Positions 9,101 to 15,683 of a stretch of DNA of 17,092 nt are shown here, piece by piece. This stretch comes from DAIDHZ01 sp035480255 (GTDB lineage: Bacteria; Chlamydiota; Chlamydiia; Chlamydiales; SM23-39): contig CAZVXF010000025.1 of the NCBI GenBank assembly GCA_964630875.1, forward strand, positions 1 to 17,092, given 5' to 3'. The translations under genes and the position numbers were made by a program. Numbering within the stretch: position 1 is the stretch's first letter; every line of letters begins with the position of its first letter. The notes below the pieces were generated by a model. That model was given only the letters and a program-made list of their open reading frames with translations, had not been told where the DNA came from and made no database searches.

Positions 9101-12100
9101 ATTTTGGGCAACGCTATTCAAAAGGGTTTGAAAAGAGTTGAGCATTCTTTGACTTGTTTCCTTTGTAAAAAGATCTGTGCAATATTCTAATTTGCAAGTG
9201 ATCCCCTCTTCAGAGTCGAAAATAAATAAACTGAGATCAAATTTGGCAGTACGCGTAACACATGGGATTGCAAGAAGTTTCGCATCCCCAAAACAAAGGG
9301 GTGATTTTGTAATGTTTTCATATACAAAAAGAACTTGAAAAATGGGATGAAAACTCGGATTTCGAGAGGGATTTAATGCATTGACAATCCATTCAAAAGG
9401 AATGTCCGCATTTTTATAACAATTCGTCATTGCATGACTTACATTGGCTAAATGGGATGTGAATGAGAGATGACTTGAGCACTCCGAGCGAATGATGAAC
9501 ATTTGCAAAAAATAGCCGATCAAAGAATCAAATTCAGGCCTGCTTCGATACGCATAGGGAGTTCCAATGATGATATCGCTTTTACCGCTATAGCGATGAA
9601 GAAAGACTTGAAAGACAGCCAAAAAAAGCGTTGAAAGAGTCGTTGCAAGACTCAAGGCTAACTCTTTTAAAGAAGCACTTAGATGTTTTGGAAGAAGGAT
9701 TTCTTCGGTAGCCCCGTTCCCCAAAAATTGTTGAGGTCTTGGATAATCTATAGGCAATTCAAGGAAATCTGGAGCTCCTTTTAGATAGTCTTTCCAAAAA
9801 GCCAGTTGGTGAGTACTTTCAGGCTTTTCTAATTGCTTTTTTTGCCAAAGCGTATAATCGCTATATTGAAACTGTAGAGAGGATAACTCCTCTGATGCAT
9901 ATAAAGAAGTCCATTCTCTAAAAAAGTTTTTAAAAGAAAGAAGATCAAAAATAATGTGGTGAACTCGAATCCCAAGAAAGGAAAGATTTGGTTTTACCTG
10001 AATCACGATTGCTTGCAAAAGAGGGAGTCGAGTGAGATCCATCTCTTGTGACATTTTTTTCTGAAGAAGTCGCAAGGCTTGTTGTTCGCTAATCGATGAA
10101 AATTTGAGAAAAAAATGATCTGAATGAGGTTGAATCAGCTGTTTTATTTCCCCTTCCTTCTCGATAAAGCAAGTACGAAGGATTTCGTGCCGATCGATGA
10201 TCTGTTTTAAAGAATTTTGCAGTTTCGAAATTTGTAGAGGTCCTTTCACTTGATATGCATAGAAAACGACATACTGCAATTTTGCATGAGGATTTAATTG
10301 ACAGGTGAGCCAAAGAGATTCCTGAGAATAGGAAAGAGGTGCAATCGATTTTTTGTGCTTACGAATACTTGAGGAACTCATCTTTCCGAGAGAATCAATG
10401 ACGTTGACTAAATCGGAAATGATTGGATATTCAAAAAGAAGTGCTGCTGATATTTCTTTTTTAAAGATTCTTTTTAATTCAGAAGCAATTTGCATTGCAT
10501 GGATGGAATCCCCTCCGATTTTAAACAGATGATCGTTACAACCCACGCTCTTTCGGTGAAGAACCTTGCTCACGACTCTTACAACGATTTCTTCTGTCTT
10601 TGAATGAAATATCGCTTCTTTTTTTTCTTCTTCAAAAACAGGGGGAAGTTGTTTTCGATCAATCTTCCCATTCGGCGTCATTGGAAAAGCCTCTAAAACA
10701 ATAATGAAGTGAGGGCTAGCGAAAGACGGAAGTTGGGATTCTATCCAATTCCTTAGTTCTTCTGAAGTTGGTTTTTGGTTTTTTGCTTCGGCATAAACCA
10801 CAAGGTGTTTTTCTCCCTTCGGATCTTTGATTGCCATCGCTACGCAGTCAGAAACCTGAGGGAAAGAACGGACAACATCTTCCAATTCGCCAAGTTCAAT
10901 TCGGAAACCTCTGATTTTCACTTGGGTATCTAACCTTCCTAAAAAAGAAAGATTTCCGTCTGGTAAGTAGCGAACCAAATCTCCCGTGCGATACAGGTGT
11001 CCTTTCCCAAAGGGATTTGCAATAAATTTCACACGTGTTAGATCTGGTAAATTCAGATAGCCTCTTGCAACTCCATCTCCTCCCGTATAAAGTTCGCCAC
11101 TTTCTCCAAAAGGAACCAATTTTTTCTGCTCATTTAAAATGTAAACTGAAGTATTACCAATCGGCCTGCCAATCGGAACTGAATGTTCAATCTCTCCTGT
11201 ATTTAATATTGTGTAAGCTGTTGTGTGTGTTGTATTTTCTGTATGTCCACATGCGTTGATAATCCGACAATTTGGTAGGTGTTCAAACGCGATTTTTGCA
11301 TGTTTGGCACTCATCACATCACCGACTGAACAAATCGCTTTCATTCCCTTTAAAAAATGTAGCGCCTCATCGACCATCAGATTGAACAAGCGAGCGGTAA
11401 AAATTGCTTGTGTGATCTTTTTTTCCTGAATAAATTTTCCTAGATCTTCTGGCGTGATACTGATTTGGGGATAAATGCAAAGATTTGCTCCATTCAAAAG
11501 AGCTCCCCAAAGCTCGTGAACGAGCGCATCAAAAGAGATATTTGAAATTTGTAAAAATCGATCATTATTGTTGAAGTCGATCCAATTTGGATTCACAACT
11601 AATCGATTGATACTGCGATGAGCAATCAGAACTCCCTTTGGATTACCAGTAGTTCCCGAAGTATAATTTACGTATGCCAAATCCAATGGTTTAATTTTGA
11701 TGCGTTGATTTTTGGACGAATAAGATGATAAATTGACCTCTTTTAAAAAGACGATGTGAAGTTGTTGTGGGAAAAGGGTTGCGAATTTGCGCTCTGTTAG
11801 GAGGATTTTGAGACCTGTATCCTGGATCATAAAGAGTTTTCGTTGCTTAGGATAACTTGCATCAATTGGAACATAAATTGCGCCAGCTTTTAAAATACCC
11901 AATATTCCAACAAAAAGGTCGATTGACCGATGGAGATAAATCCCTACATAATCTTGCTTTTTAACTCCTAATTTTTGAAGATAACATGCGAGTTGATTCG
12001 CTTTTGCATTGAGTTCCTCGTAGCATAAAGAGTCTTCTTGGAATTGTAGAGCCGTGTGTTTTGGATATTTTTCAGCGATTTTTTCAAAAACATCAACGAC

Positions 12101-12166
12101 GCTTTTATTTTTTGGATAGTCAGTGATTGGTCCTAAGCCTAATGCTAATAGTTTACTTTTGCGCAT
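6146..12166 (-). CDS. Two-module NRPS with terminal reductase (A-PCP-C-A-PCP-R)
   Basis: A 2006-aa nonribosomal peptide synthetase. Domains: A1 about 20-510 (A3 box Y-T-S-G-T-T-G-N-P-K-G at 168-178; Y-R-T-G-D at 392-396; N-G-K-I-D at 499-503, catalytic K501); PCP1 524-592 (G-G-D-S, Ser554); C 608-1040 (H736-H737-x3-D741, G-T-P-x3-R-S-R-P-E-F, P-I-F-Q-V); A2 1050-1525 (Y-T-S-G-S-T-G at 1187-1193, K1512); PCP2 1532-1605 (G-G-H-S, Ser1566); R 1640-2006, an extended SDR thioester reductase with T-G-S-T-G-F-V-G at 1653-1660 and S1781/T1782, Y1810, K1814 as catalytic set. Each module activates one amino acid; the reductase should release a dipeptide aldehyde using NAD(P)H. There is no loading C domain, epimerase, thioesterase or MbtH protein. 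Order and PPTase partner match AusA-AusB (aureusimine/phevalin). The start has no Shine-Dalgarno sequence; its N-terminus is a short C-A-linker-like stretch. Substrates are unknown. Confidence 0.95.
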   Translation of the reverse strand: MRKSKLLALGLGPITDYPKNKSVVDVFEKIAEKYPKHTALQFQEDSLCYEELNAKANQLACYLQKLGVKKQDYVGIYLHRSIDLFVGILGILKAGAIYVPIDASYPKQRKLFMIQDTGLKILLTERKFATLFPQQLHIVFLKEVNLSSYSSKNQRIKIKPLDLAYVNYTSGTTGNPKGVLIAHRSINRLVVNPNWIDFNNNDRFLQISNISFDALVHELWGALLNGANLCIYPQISITPEDLGKFIQEKKITQAIFTARLFNLMVDEALHFLKGMKAICSVGDVMSAKHAKIAFEHLPNCRIINACGHTENTTHTTAYTILNTGEIEHSVPIGRPIGNTSVYILNEQKKLVPFGESGELYTGGDGVARGYLNLPDLTRVKFIANPFGKGHLYRTGDLVRYLPDGNLSFLGRLDTQVKIRGFRIELGELEDVVRSFPQVSDCVAMAIKDPKGEKHLVVYAEAKNQKPTSEELRNWIESQLPSFASPHFIIVLEAFPMTPNGKIDRKQLPPVFEEEKKEAIFHSKTEEIVVRVVSKVLHRKSVGCNDHLFKIGGDSIHAMQIASELKRIFKKEISAALLFEYPIISDLVNVIDSLGKMSSSSIRKHKKSIAPLSYSQESLWLTCQLNPHAKLQYVVFYAYQVKGPLQISKLQNSLKQIIDRHEILRTCFIEKEGEIKQLIQPHSDHFFLKFSSISEQQALRLLQKKMSQEMDLTRLPLLQAIVIQVKPNLSFLGIRVHHIIFDLLSFKNFFREWTSLYASEELSSLQFQYSDYTLWQKKQLEKPESTHQLAFWKDYLKGAPDFLELPIDYPRPQQFLGNGATEEILLPKHLSASLKELALSLATTLSTLFLAVFQVFLHRYSGKSDIIIGTPYAYRSRPEFDSLIGYFLQMFIIRSECSSHLSFTSHLANVSHAMTNCYKNADIPFEWIVNALNPSRNPSFHPIFQVLFVYENITKSPLCFGDAKLLAIPCVTRTAKFDLSLFIFDSEEGITCKLEYCTDLFTKETSQRMLNSFQTLLNSVAQNPTEKIGFLSILSTNEQNLFLKKLKPKYPRHSAIPVLFEEIAKKNPKKVALRYEGKITTYQLLNEKANRLGFALQKKGVKKNDFVGLYLKASDDLIVAILAILKLGAAYVPIDETYPLERRQYMIEQSKIKLMIDQSLFNELCEDQNSTSNLNIPIDPLDICHINYTSGSTGKPKGVEYTHLGVIRLLKKPTWMKIGPNDRMLQISNLSFDMLAAETWGALLNGATLCIYPQKKFSASELGHFIVQEKISHLFLSARLFVLMIEEALSYLNNVRFLGSTGEAMSAVSASVAYQHLSSCHILNAYGPTENHITTTYTVQSELHNVPIGKAVPGTEVYVLDSNQQMVPVGVYGELYIGGDGLAKGYLFDAEKTNEKFIHNPFGEGKLYKSGDIVRFRADGNLEYFGRLDTQVKILGFRIELGEIEEVIREHPCVTDCVARAEGDTIVAYIEKKKDKDLSILDIRTYTSEKLPKYSMPSFFILLEKFPITPNGKIDINALPKKRQIAKTHFHSPTTHNEMILSQIWSHLLKRPQISRSDDFFHLGGHSILAMQLHSQVRKKLNVNVPVSLIFEESTLEKYAQKIDQLQKGNFSTSKAPFSTWCEQEAILDAAIQGKKVPKATFEQYLHPKNIFLTGSTGFVGAFFLKKLLQNTKANIFCLSRGKTQEEALSRIINTLKKYSLWNPTYRKRIIAVNGDLEKIHLNLKEEEFQKLAREIDSIFHIGAFVNHAMSYEKHKMANVFGTQEMIRLASMHHLKPLHFISTVAVLDAIQKMPISEDADIENSKDISNGYVQSKWVAEKLILMARKRGIPCNIFRLPRVSGDSKIGSGPTEDFLFRLIQISLLLKKAPDLNLYDDLTPVDFICETMHLISKDPQWINSQFHVINPRPTLYKTLFKYLKKFGYSLTLIEATEWQKMLVNQAKTTHDKRYQALASLLADVDFSKPIKILPLSDDHVKKALRKEKIKCPKIDEKLFKKYINYYRKIGFL

Positions 12167-12203
12167 TCATTTTTACAGTTGTTTAGATGATCTTTTTCAC
12201 TTT

Positions 12204-12217
12204 CGGCTAGAAAGCCG
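12204..12217. other. Small perfect hairpin in the NRPS leader region
   Basis: CGGCT-AGAA-AGCCG is a 5-bp perfect stem 38 bp upstream of the NRPS start. No T-run follows on either strand, so it is not a normal terminator. It could be part of the 5' leader of the NRPS mRNA. Confidence 0.3.
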
Positions 12218-12241
12218 CCAGAAGCGATCAACTATGATTTA

Positions 12242-12289
12242 TTTGGGTATATATCAAAAAAGAAAATTATTCACCTCACTTTGGGTATA
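12242..12289. repeat. Two direct copies of TTTGGGTATA in the divergent promoter region
   Basis: The 10-mer TTTGGGTATA occurs at 12242-12251 and again at 12280-12289, 38 bp apart, between the divergent NRPS operon and the 167-aa gene. On the minus strand each reads TATACCCAAA, so the copies could be -10-like elements or a pair of binding sites for a regulator. Confidence 0.35.
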
Positions 12290-12302
12290 GGATAAAGCTT
12301 TC

Positions 12303-12331
12303 TTGTCCTAAAAATTCCAAATGCCTAAAAT
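12303..12331 (+). promoter_or_regulatory. Candidate promoter for the 167-aa gene
   Basis: TTGTCC (12303-12308), exactly 17 bp, then TAAAAT (12326-12331). The predicted leader is about 17 bases, ending in GAGG just before the ATG at 12355. Confidence 0.5.
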
Positions 12332-12354
12332 GAGTTTATAGCAAACGAGGTTTT

Positions 12355-12858
12355 ATGCACGATGTTCCTTATCATTATCCAGCAAAATACATTCCATCTC
12401 CCGTCGCAAAGTTGGTCGCATCTCTGATTAAATTTCCGGTGGAAAATAAAGTAGAAAGTTATCAAGAACTTGTATGCACAGAAGCAGACAAAGTCAAAAT
12501 TTATGAAATCATTACTACAATGGCTGATAACAATAAAATCTCGTTACTCCTTAAGCAAAATCATTTAAAAGGATTGGGCGCGCAAATCAACCATGTTCAT
12601 GGGCTGAAGTTCCTTTCTACTATTATCGCACATCCACATCTCAAAGTTTGTTTAAGTCAAATTTTTGATGATTATTTCAAGAGAAATGGATTCTTGGATG
12701 GACTTGGACCTTCTTTGACAAGGGAAGCCGATAAAGGCAAATTGGATCAATATATTAATGATTTCTGCGTAGAAGTCAGCACAACTCGCGAGCAACTCAA
12801 CGGCTTTTTTCAAGCGCGCGATTGGGAAGGAATGGTTCGTCTATTAATTGCCCAATAA
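12355..12858 (+). CDS. Unrecognised 167-aa cytoplasmic protein
   Basis: I do not recognise this protein. It has no signal peptide or transmembrane helix and looks mostly alpha-helical, with amphipathic stretches around residues 42-75 and 128-165. Notable are a His/Pro/Tyr-rich N-terminus (M-H-D-V-P-Y-H-Y-P), a repeated E-A-D-K pattern (T-E-A-D-K near 42-46 and R-E-A-D-K near 123-127) and G-L-G turns. GAGG lies four bases before the ATG, a short spacing. It has its own candidate promoter. Its 3' end overlaps the convergent glycosyltransferase gene by 15 bp. It is divergent from the NRPS operon with a 188-bp spacer, so shared regulation is possible, but nothing in the protein suggests a role in peptide synthesis or export. 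Confidence 0.75.
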   Translation: MHDVPYHYPAKYIPSPVAKLVASLIKFPVENKVESYQELVCTEADKVKIYEIITTMADNNKISLLLKQNHLKGLGAQINHVHGLKFLSTIIAHPHLKVCLSQIFDDYFKRNGFLDGLGPSLTREADKGKLDQYINDFCVEVSTTREQLNGFFQARDWEGMVRLLIAQ

Positions 12859-14118
12859 TCGCATCGCTTGCGGCATAAATATTTCAGGAGTCAAAATCTT
12901 GGCTCCTTTCAGTTTATATAGATACAAAGCACTTTCAGATTCCCAGACAGGAATGCCTGATAAAAGTTCTCTCAATGTGAGATTTTTTGTTTTACTTTTT
13001 GCTTCGGAGTGAATCCAAATTTCTCCGGTACTCACAGCCATGAGTTCCATGGCAGTTCCCCCACCTGAACGAGAAATTGTGATATCACTGCGGTGGAAAA
13101 GTGGCGCGATCACTTGATCATTTTGAAAGGAGAATGGAATAATCGTAAGAGACTCTGGGTAATCAGGAATCTCTTGCACTGATTGTGAAACTTTTTGGAA
13201 AAGACTATTTCCATGATGATTTGCGCAGAAGACAAACAGATAAATTGGCTTTGTTACTTTCTTTGCAACCTCGACAAAATTTTTCACATAATTCAGAGTT
13301 GCTGCGCTAGCAGGCTGTGAACCTAAGAGAATCGTAATGACTCTAGCCTCATTTGGAATATCAAAGATCACTTCATGATTCTTGACTGAAGCAGAAATGT
13401 TTCCGCGTTGATATGATTTACGCATTAAATCAATTTCATCTTCATTTTTCGCATTAAATCCGATAGATACAGTGTCCAAAATTCGTGGTTTTCCCTGCAA
13501 ATTTTTAAAGGGAAGACGAACATTGACGTCTTCATAATGGATTTCAGATTCCGATAAACCGCAAAAATGCTGCCAGAAATCTTCCGCTGTTTGCCCATCT
13601 TCGAGCAAAGGCTCAATTGTTCTTAATCTTAGAAACTTTTTATCGCACTTCGAAAGCGCTTTGATCGGACGAAAGAAATGCGTTGCTTTTCGCGTTGGTA
13701 GATCAACAATGACTTTTTCTAAGACAACTTTCTTTGAACGCCTCCAATTAAAAATGCGAATCGCCTTCATAATCGCAGATGTTGAAGAGGGTTGTGTATC
13801 AATCACGCGATCAATATCTTCTTTAAACAATATGGACAGAGTATGAAAAAAGGAATTCGGCCAAGTAATATAGTCAAAAAAGCGATGAAAACTAGCAAAG
13901 AATTTCTGCGAGAATACATCACCTCTTTTTTGTGCTGTATTCCAAGACTCTATAGAAAAGCGTCCAAGCCAGCTCCAAACCCAATCTTTAAGAACGTCAC
14001 ACTGAATGGTTTGGATTTTTGGGTTATGCGCTAAAGCTGCCTGCTCTTGAGCGACCGCTGCTTGAAGCAAGCCCCCGCCTGCAGAAGAGGTAATGATCAG
14101 AAGCTTTTTTGTTTCCAT
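12844..14118 (-). CDS. GT-B glycosyltransferase of the MurG/MGDG-synthase type
   Basis: A 424-aa cytoplasmic or membrane-associated protein with two Rossmann-like halves. The N-terminus reads K-L-L-I-I-T-S-S-A-G-G-G, the Gly-rich acceptor-side loop of the MurG/monogalactosyldiacylglycerol-synthase superfamily. The C-terminal half has a strand I-L-L-G-S-Q-P-A (263-270) and the donor-nucleotide motif S-R-S-G-G-G-T-A-M-E-L at 349-359, whose G-G-x-x-x-x-E pattern contacts the UDP-sugar in MurG. Family knowledge suggests transfer of a sugar to a lipid or lipid-like acceptor. It is not MurG itself: the usual G-G-T-G-G-H loop is replaced by A-G-G-G-L-L, and the middle is divergent. The start lies one base after the stop of the upstream membrane-protein gene, so the two form an operon. 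Confidence 0.72.
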   Translation of the reverse strand: METKKLLIITSSAGGGLLQAAVAQEQAALAHNPKIQTIQCDVLKDWVWSWLGRFSIESWNTAQKRGDVFSQKFFASFHRFFDYITWPNSFFHTLSILFKEDIDRVIDTQPSSTSAIMKAIRIFNWRRSKKVVLEKVIVDLPTRKATHFFRPIKALSKCDKKFLRLRTIEPLLEDGQTAEDFWQHFCGLSESEIHYEDVNVRLPFKNLQGKPRILDTVSIGFNAKNEDEIDLMRKSYQRGNISASVKNHEVIFDIPNEARVITILLGSQPASAATLNYVKNFVEVAKKVTKPIYLFVFCANHHGNSLFQKVSQSVQEIPDYPESLTIIPFSFQNDQVIAPLFHRSDITISRSGGGTAMELMAVSTGEIWIHSEAKSKTKNLTLRELLSGIPVWESESALYLYKLKGAKILTPEIFMPQAMRLLGN

Positions 14119-14119
14119 A

Positions 14120-14611
14120 TTATGCGCCTATTAACCCGCTCATGACAAGAAAGGATAACAACTTAAATCCTGTATGAACAAGAAATAAACGGAACGGCAT
14201 TTTATTCCAAATGAATGTGGACATTTGCGTTGTTGCTACAAATCCAAGCCATAAAAGAAACCCTACAATCATTCCATCCGTTACACTTGTTACTTGTAGA
14301 GCGCTTTCAAAGATGAATAGAAAAAATGCAATCATAAATGAGACAATAAATCCCAGGATCATTGTTTTCGAATTGCAACGTAAATCCTTCTCTGCATGTT
14401 TTGTAAACTTTTTCCAAACAGGTCCAAATAACCATTTGGAATACCAAATAAAACCAATCGCCATGTTTAACACAGTTGCAATGACAATTACAAGCCAATC
14501 AATATACGCCACTAGAGTCTCAATTGAATCAAAAATGACTATTCTTTCGATTTCTAAAAATTTCGTCAAGATGATACTCCATTTTACTTGAATCGCGTAC
14601 AAAATATTCAC
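14120..14611 (-). CDS. DUF1761-like four-helix membrane protein
   Basis: A small integral membrane protein with about four hydrophobic helices. The segment D-W-L-V-I-V-I-A-T-V-L followed by G-F-I-W-Y-S-K-W-L-F-G-P-x-W matches the N-terminal pattern of the DUF1761 family, whose function is unknown. The longest frame begins with GTG at 14611 and gives 163 aa, longer than is usual. A TTG at 14569, with GGAG upstream, or a GTG at 14512, just before the first helix (giving about 130 aa), are reasonable alternatives, so the start is uncertain. The stop is one base before the glycosyltransferase start, which implies a common transcript and possibly a common role at the membrane. Confidence 0.65.
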   Translation of the reverse strand: MNILYAIQVKWSIILTKFLEIERIVIFDSIETLVAYIDWLVIVIATVLNMAIGFIWYSKWLFGPVWKKFTKHAEKDLRCNSKTMILGFIVSFMIAFFLFIFESALQVTSVTDGMIVGFLLWLGFVATTQMSTFIWNKMPFRLFLVHTGFKLLSFLVMSGLIGA

Positions 14612-14618
14612 GAATCAT

Positions 14619-14648
14619 TTGACAAAATCGCGTAGAATCACGTAGTCT
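14619..14648 (+). promoter_or_regulatory. Candidate promoter for the 106-aa Ala-rich protein
   Basis: A perfect TTGACA (14619-14624) is followed after 18 bp by a poor -10, TAGTCT (14643-14648). The 9-mer AATCGCGTA occurs at 14591-14599 and again at 14626-14634, the second copy inside the spacer. Chlamydial main-sigma promoters often keep only one good hexamer, so this is plausible but not certain. Confidence 0.35.
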
Positions 14649-14689
14649 TAATATCACTTTTAAATAACCCTAAACAAGAGGAATGAATT

Positions 14690-15010
14690 ATGTCTATCGT
14701 CTCCGACGTTCAATCAACCATAGGATCACTTTACGCAAGCGCGAGTTCTACGGTTTCATCTGCAACATCATCTGTAGTAACAGCAATCACAGCTACCTTT
14801 AGTGCAGCAGTGAAGTATATTACAGCAGCTGCTACTGCAACAACTGATGCGATTAAGAATGGCTGGAATTTCACAGCTTCAACTGTCAAAGCAAATCCGA
14901 AAATTTCTGGCGTTGCATTTGCTGCAATTGCAGCTGGCGCTGCATATGCTGGTCGCGCTCAATTCGCTGCGATCCCAGCTGCTTTTAGCAACTTCATCGC
15001 TCGTAAATAA
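14690..15010 (+). CDS. Small Ala/Ser/Thr-rich protein, unrecognised
   Basis: A 106-aa protein of very biased composition: 28 Ala, with much of the rest Ser, Thr and Val, and almost no acidic residues. Residues 1-55 form a low-complexity S/T/A region (S-A-S-S-T-V-S-S-A-T-S-S). Residues about 70-95 (P-K-I-S-G-V-A-F-A-A-I-A-A-G-A-A-Y-A-G) form one Ala/Gly-rich hydrophobic stretch, and the end is basic (A-R-K). No classical signal peptide is present. It has the best ribosome-binding site in the window, AAGAGGAA with a 6-base spacer, and its own promoter-like element and downstream hairpin, so it may be strongly expressed. It could be a secreted (for example type III) or membrane-associated protein or a small structural protein; none of these is shown. 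Confidence 0.7.
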   Translation: MSIVSDVQSTIGSLYASASSTVSSATSSVVTAITATFSAAVKYITAAATATTDAIKNGWNFTASTVKANPKISGVAFAAIAAGAAYAGRAQFAAIPAAFSNFIARK

Positions 15011-15023
15011 GACTCTTTCTTTG

Positions 15024-15049
15024 CTCCCTCTTTCTTTTGAAAGAGGGAG
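15024..15049. terminator. Strong hairpin between convergent genes
   Basis: CTCCCTCTTTC (15024-15034), a TTTT loop and GAAAGAGGGAG (15039-15049) form a perfect 11-bp stem, located between the convergent Ala-rich and prolyl-isomerase genes. No clear T-run follows on either strand, so it is probably a bidirectional terminator or 3'-end stabiliser rather than a textbook intrinsic terminator. Confidence 0.6.
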
Positions 15050-15062
15050 ACTCATTGCATAT

Positions 15063-15608
15063 TTATTGTTTCACATACGCTTTCTTGATTTGTACAGGCT
15101 CTAGTGGTTTGTCATTGAAACCTGTAATTACAGATTCCATTTTCTTTACAATCTCATAACCTGTAGTTACTTCACCAAAAATAGTATGCTTATTGTTTAA
15201 CCAAGGTGTTAATGCAGTTGTGATAAAAAACTGGCTTCCGTTGGTATTCGGTCCCCGATTTGCCATCGCAAGAAGACCTGGTTTATCAAATTTAACATTC
15301 GGAGAAAACTCATCTCCAAAAGATTTTCCCCAAATGGATTCCCCTCCAGCACCTGTGCCTGTAGGATCTCCGCCTTGGATCATGAAATTCTTAATAATGC
15401 GGTGAAAAATTTGACCATCATAGTAATGTTTATTCACAAGACCGATAAAATTTTCACAAGTTTTAGGCGCGATATCATTTTTTAAAGTGATCTCAACATT
15501 CCCTAAATTTGTTTCAAGTACAACAATCGTATTTTTCACAAGTGACTCCGTTGTTTGTGCGTTAGAAATAGAAAAGATAGACATCAACAAAAATAAAAAT
15601 TTTTTCAT
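15063..15608 (-). CDS. Secreted cyclophilin-type peptidyl-prolyl cis-trans isomerase
   Basis: A 181-aa protein that should catalyse cis-trans isomerisation of X-Pro bonds during folding outside the cytoplasm. Residues 1-17 are a signal peptide (K2-K3, Phe/Leu-rich core, cleavage after S-N-A). The cyclophilin domain follows with its active-site residues: F68-H69-R70 (the catalytic Arg), F75-M76-x-Q78-G-G-D, N-G-S-Q-F-F-I at 123-129, W136 and H141 in W-L-N-N-K-H-T-I-F-G. The Trp equivalent to the cyclosporin-binding Trp of human CypA is present. The start has AGAGGG upstream at a good distance. It stands alone, divergent from the VOC gene. The small size and export signal match bacterial PpiA-like enzymes; whether it stays in the periplasm or reaches the host compartment cannot be told. 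Confidence 0.93.
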   Translation of the reverse strand: MKKFLFLLMSIFSISNAQTTESLVKNTIVVLETNLGNVEITLKNDIAPKTCENFIGLVNKHYYDGQIFHRIIKNFMIQGGDPTGTGAGGESIWGKSFGDEFSPNVKFDKPGLLAMANRGPNTNGSQFFITTALTPWLNNKHTIFGEVTTGYEIVKKMESVITGFNDKPLEPVQIKKAYVKQ

Positions 15609-15630
15609 GTTACCCTCTGGTTATAGAGAT

Positions 15631-15660
15631 ACTTTACTGTACTCGAGTTTTTTTCCTCAA
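15631..15660 (-). promoter_or_regulatory. Candidate promoter for the prolyl isomerase gene
   Basis: On the minus strand TTGAGG (15655-15660), 18 bp starting with seven A residues, then TAAAGT (15631-15636); about 22 bases remain before the ATG. Confidence 0.3.
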
Positions 15661-15683
15661 ACAGATATATAGCATCTATTTGT

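Noticed and set aside
6146..12166. Recent mobile island carrying the NRPS
   Set aside because: No transposase, integrase, flanking repeats or tRNA borders it, and its AT-rich, Lys-rich coding looks like its neighbours; older transfer remains possible but is not shown.
14211..14591. 126-aa plus-strand frame
   Set aside because: Antisense to the DUF1761-like gene, which has a proper membrane-protein pattern and fits an operon; the antisense product has no coherent features.
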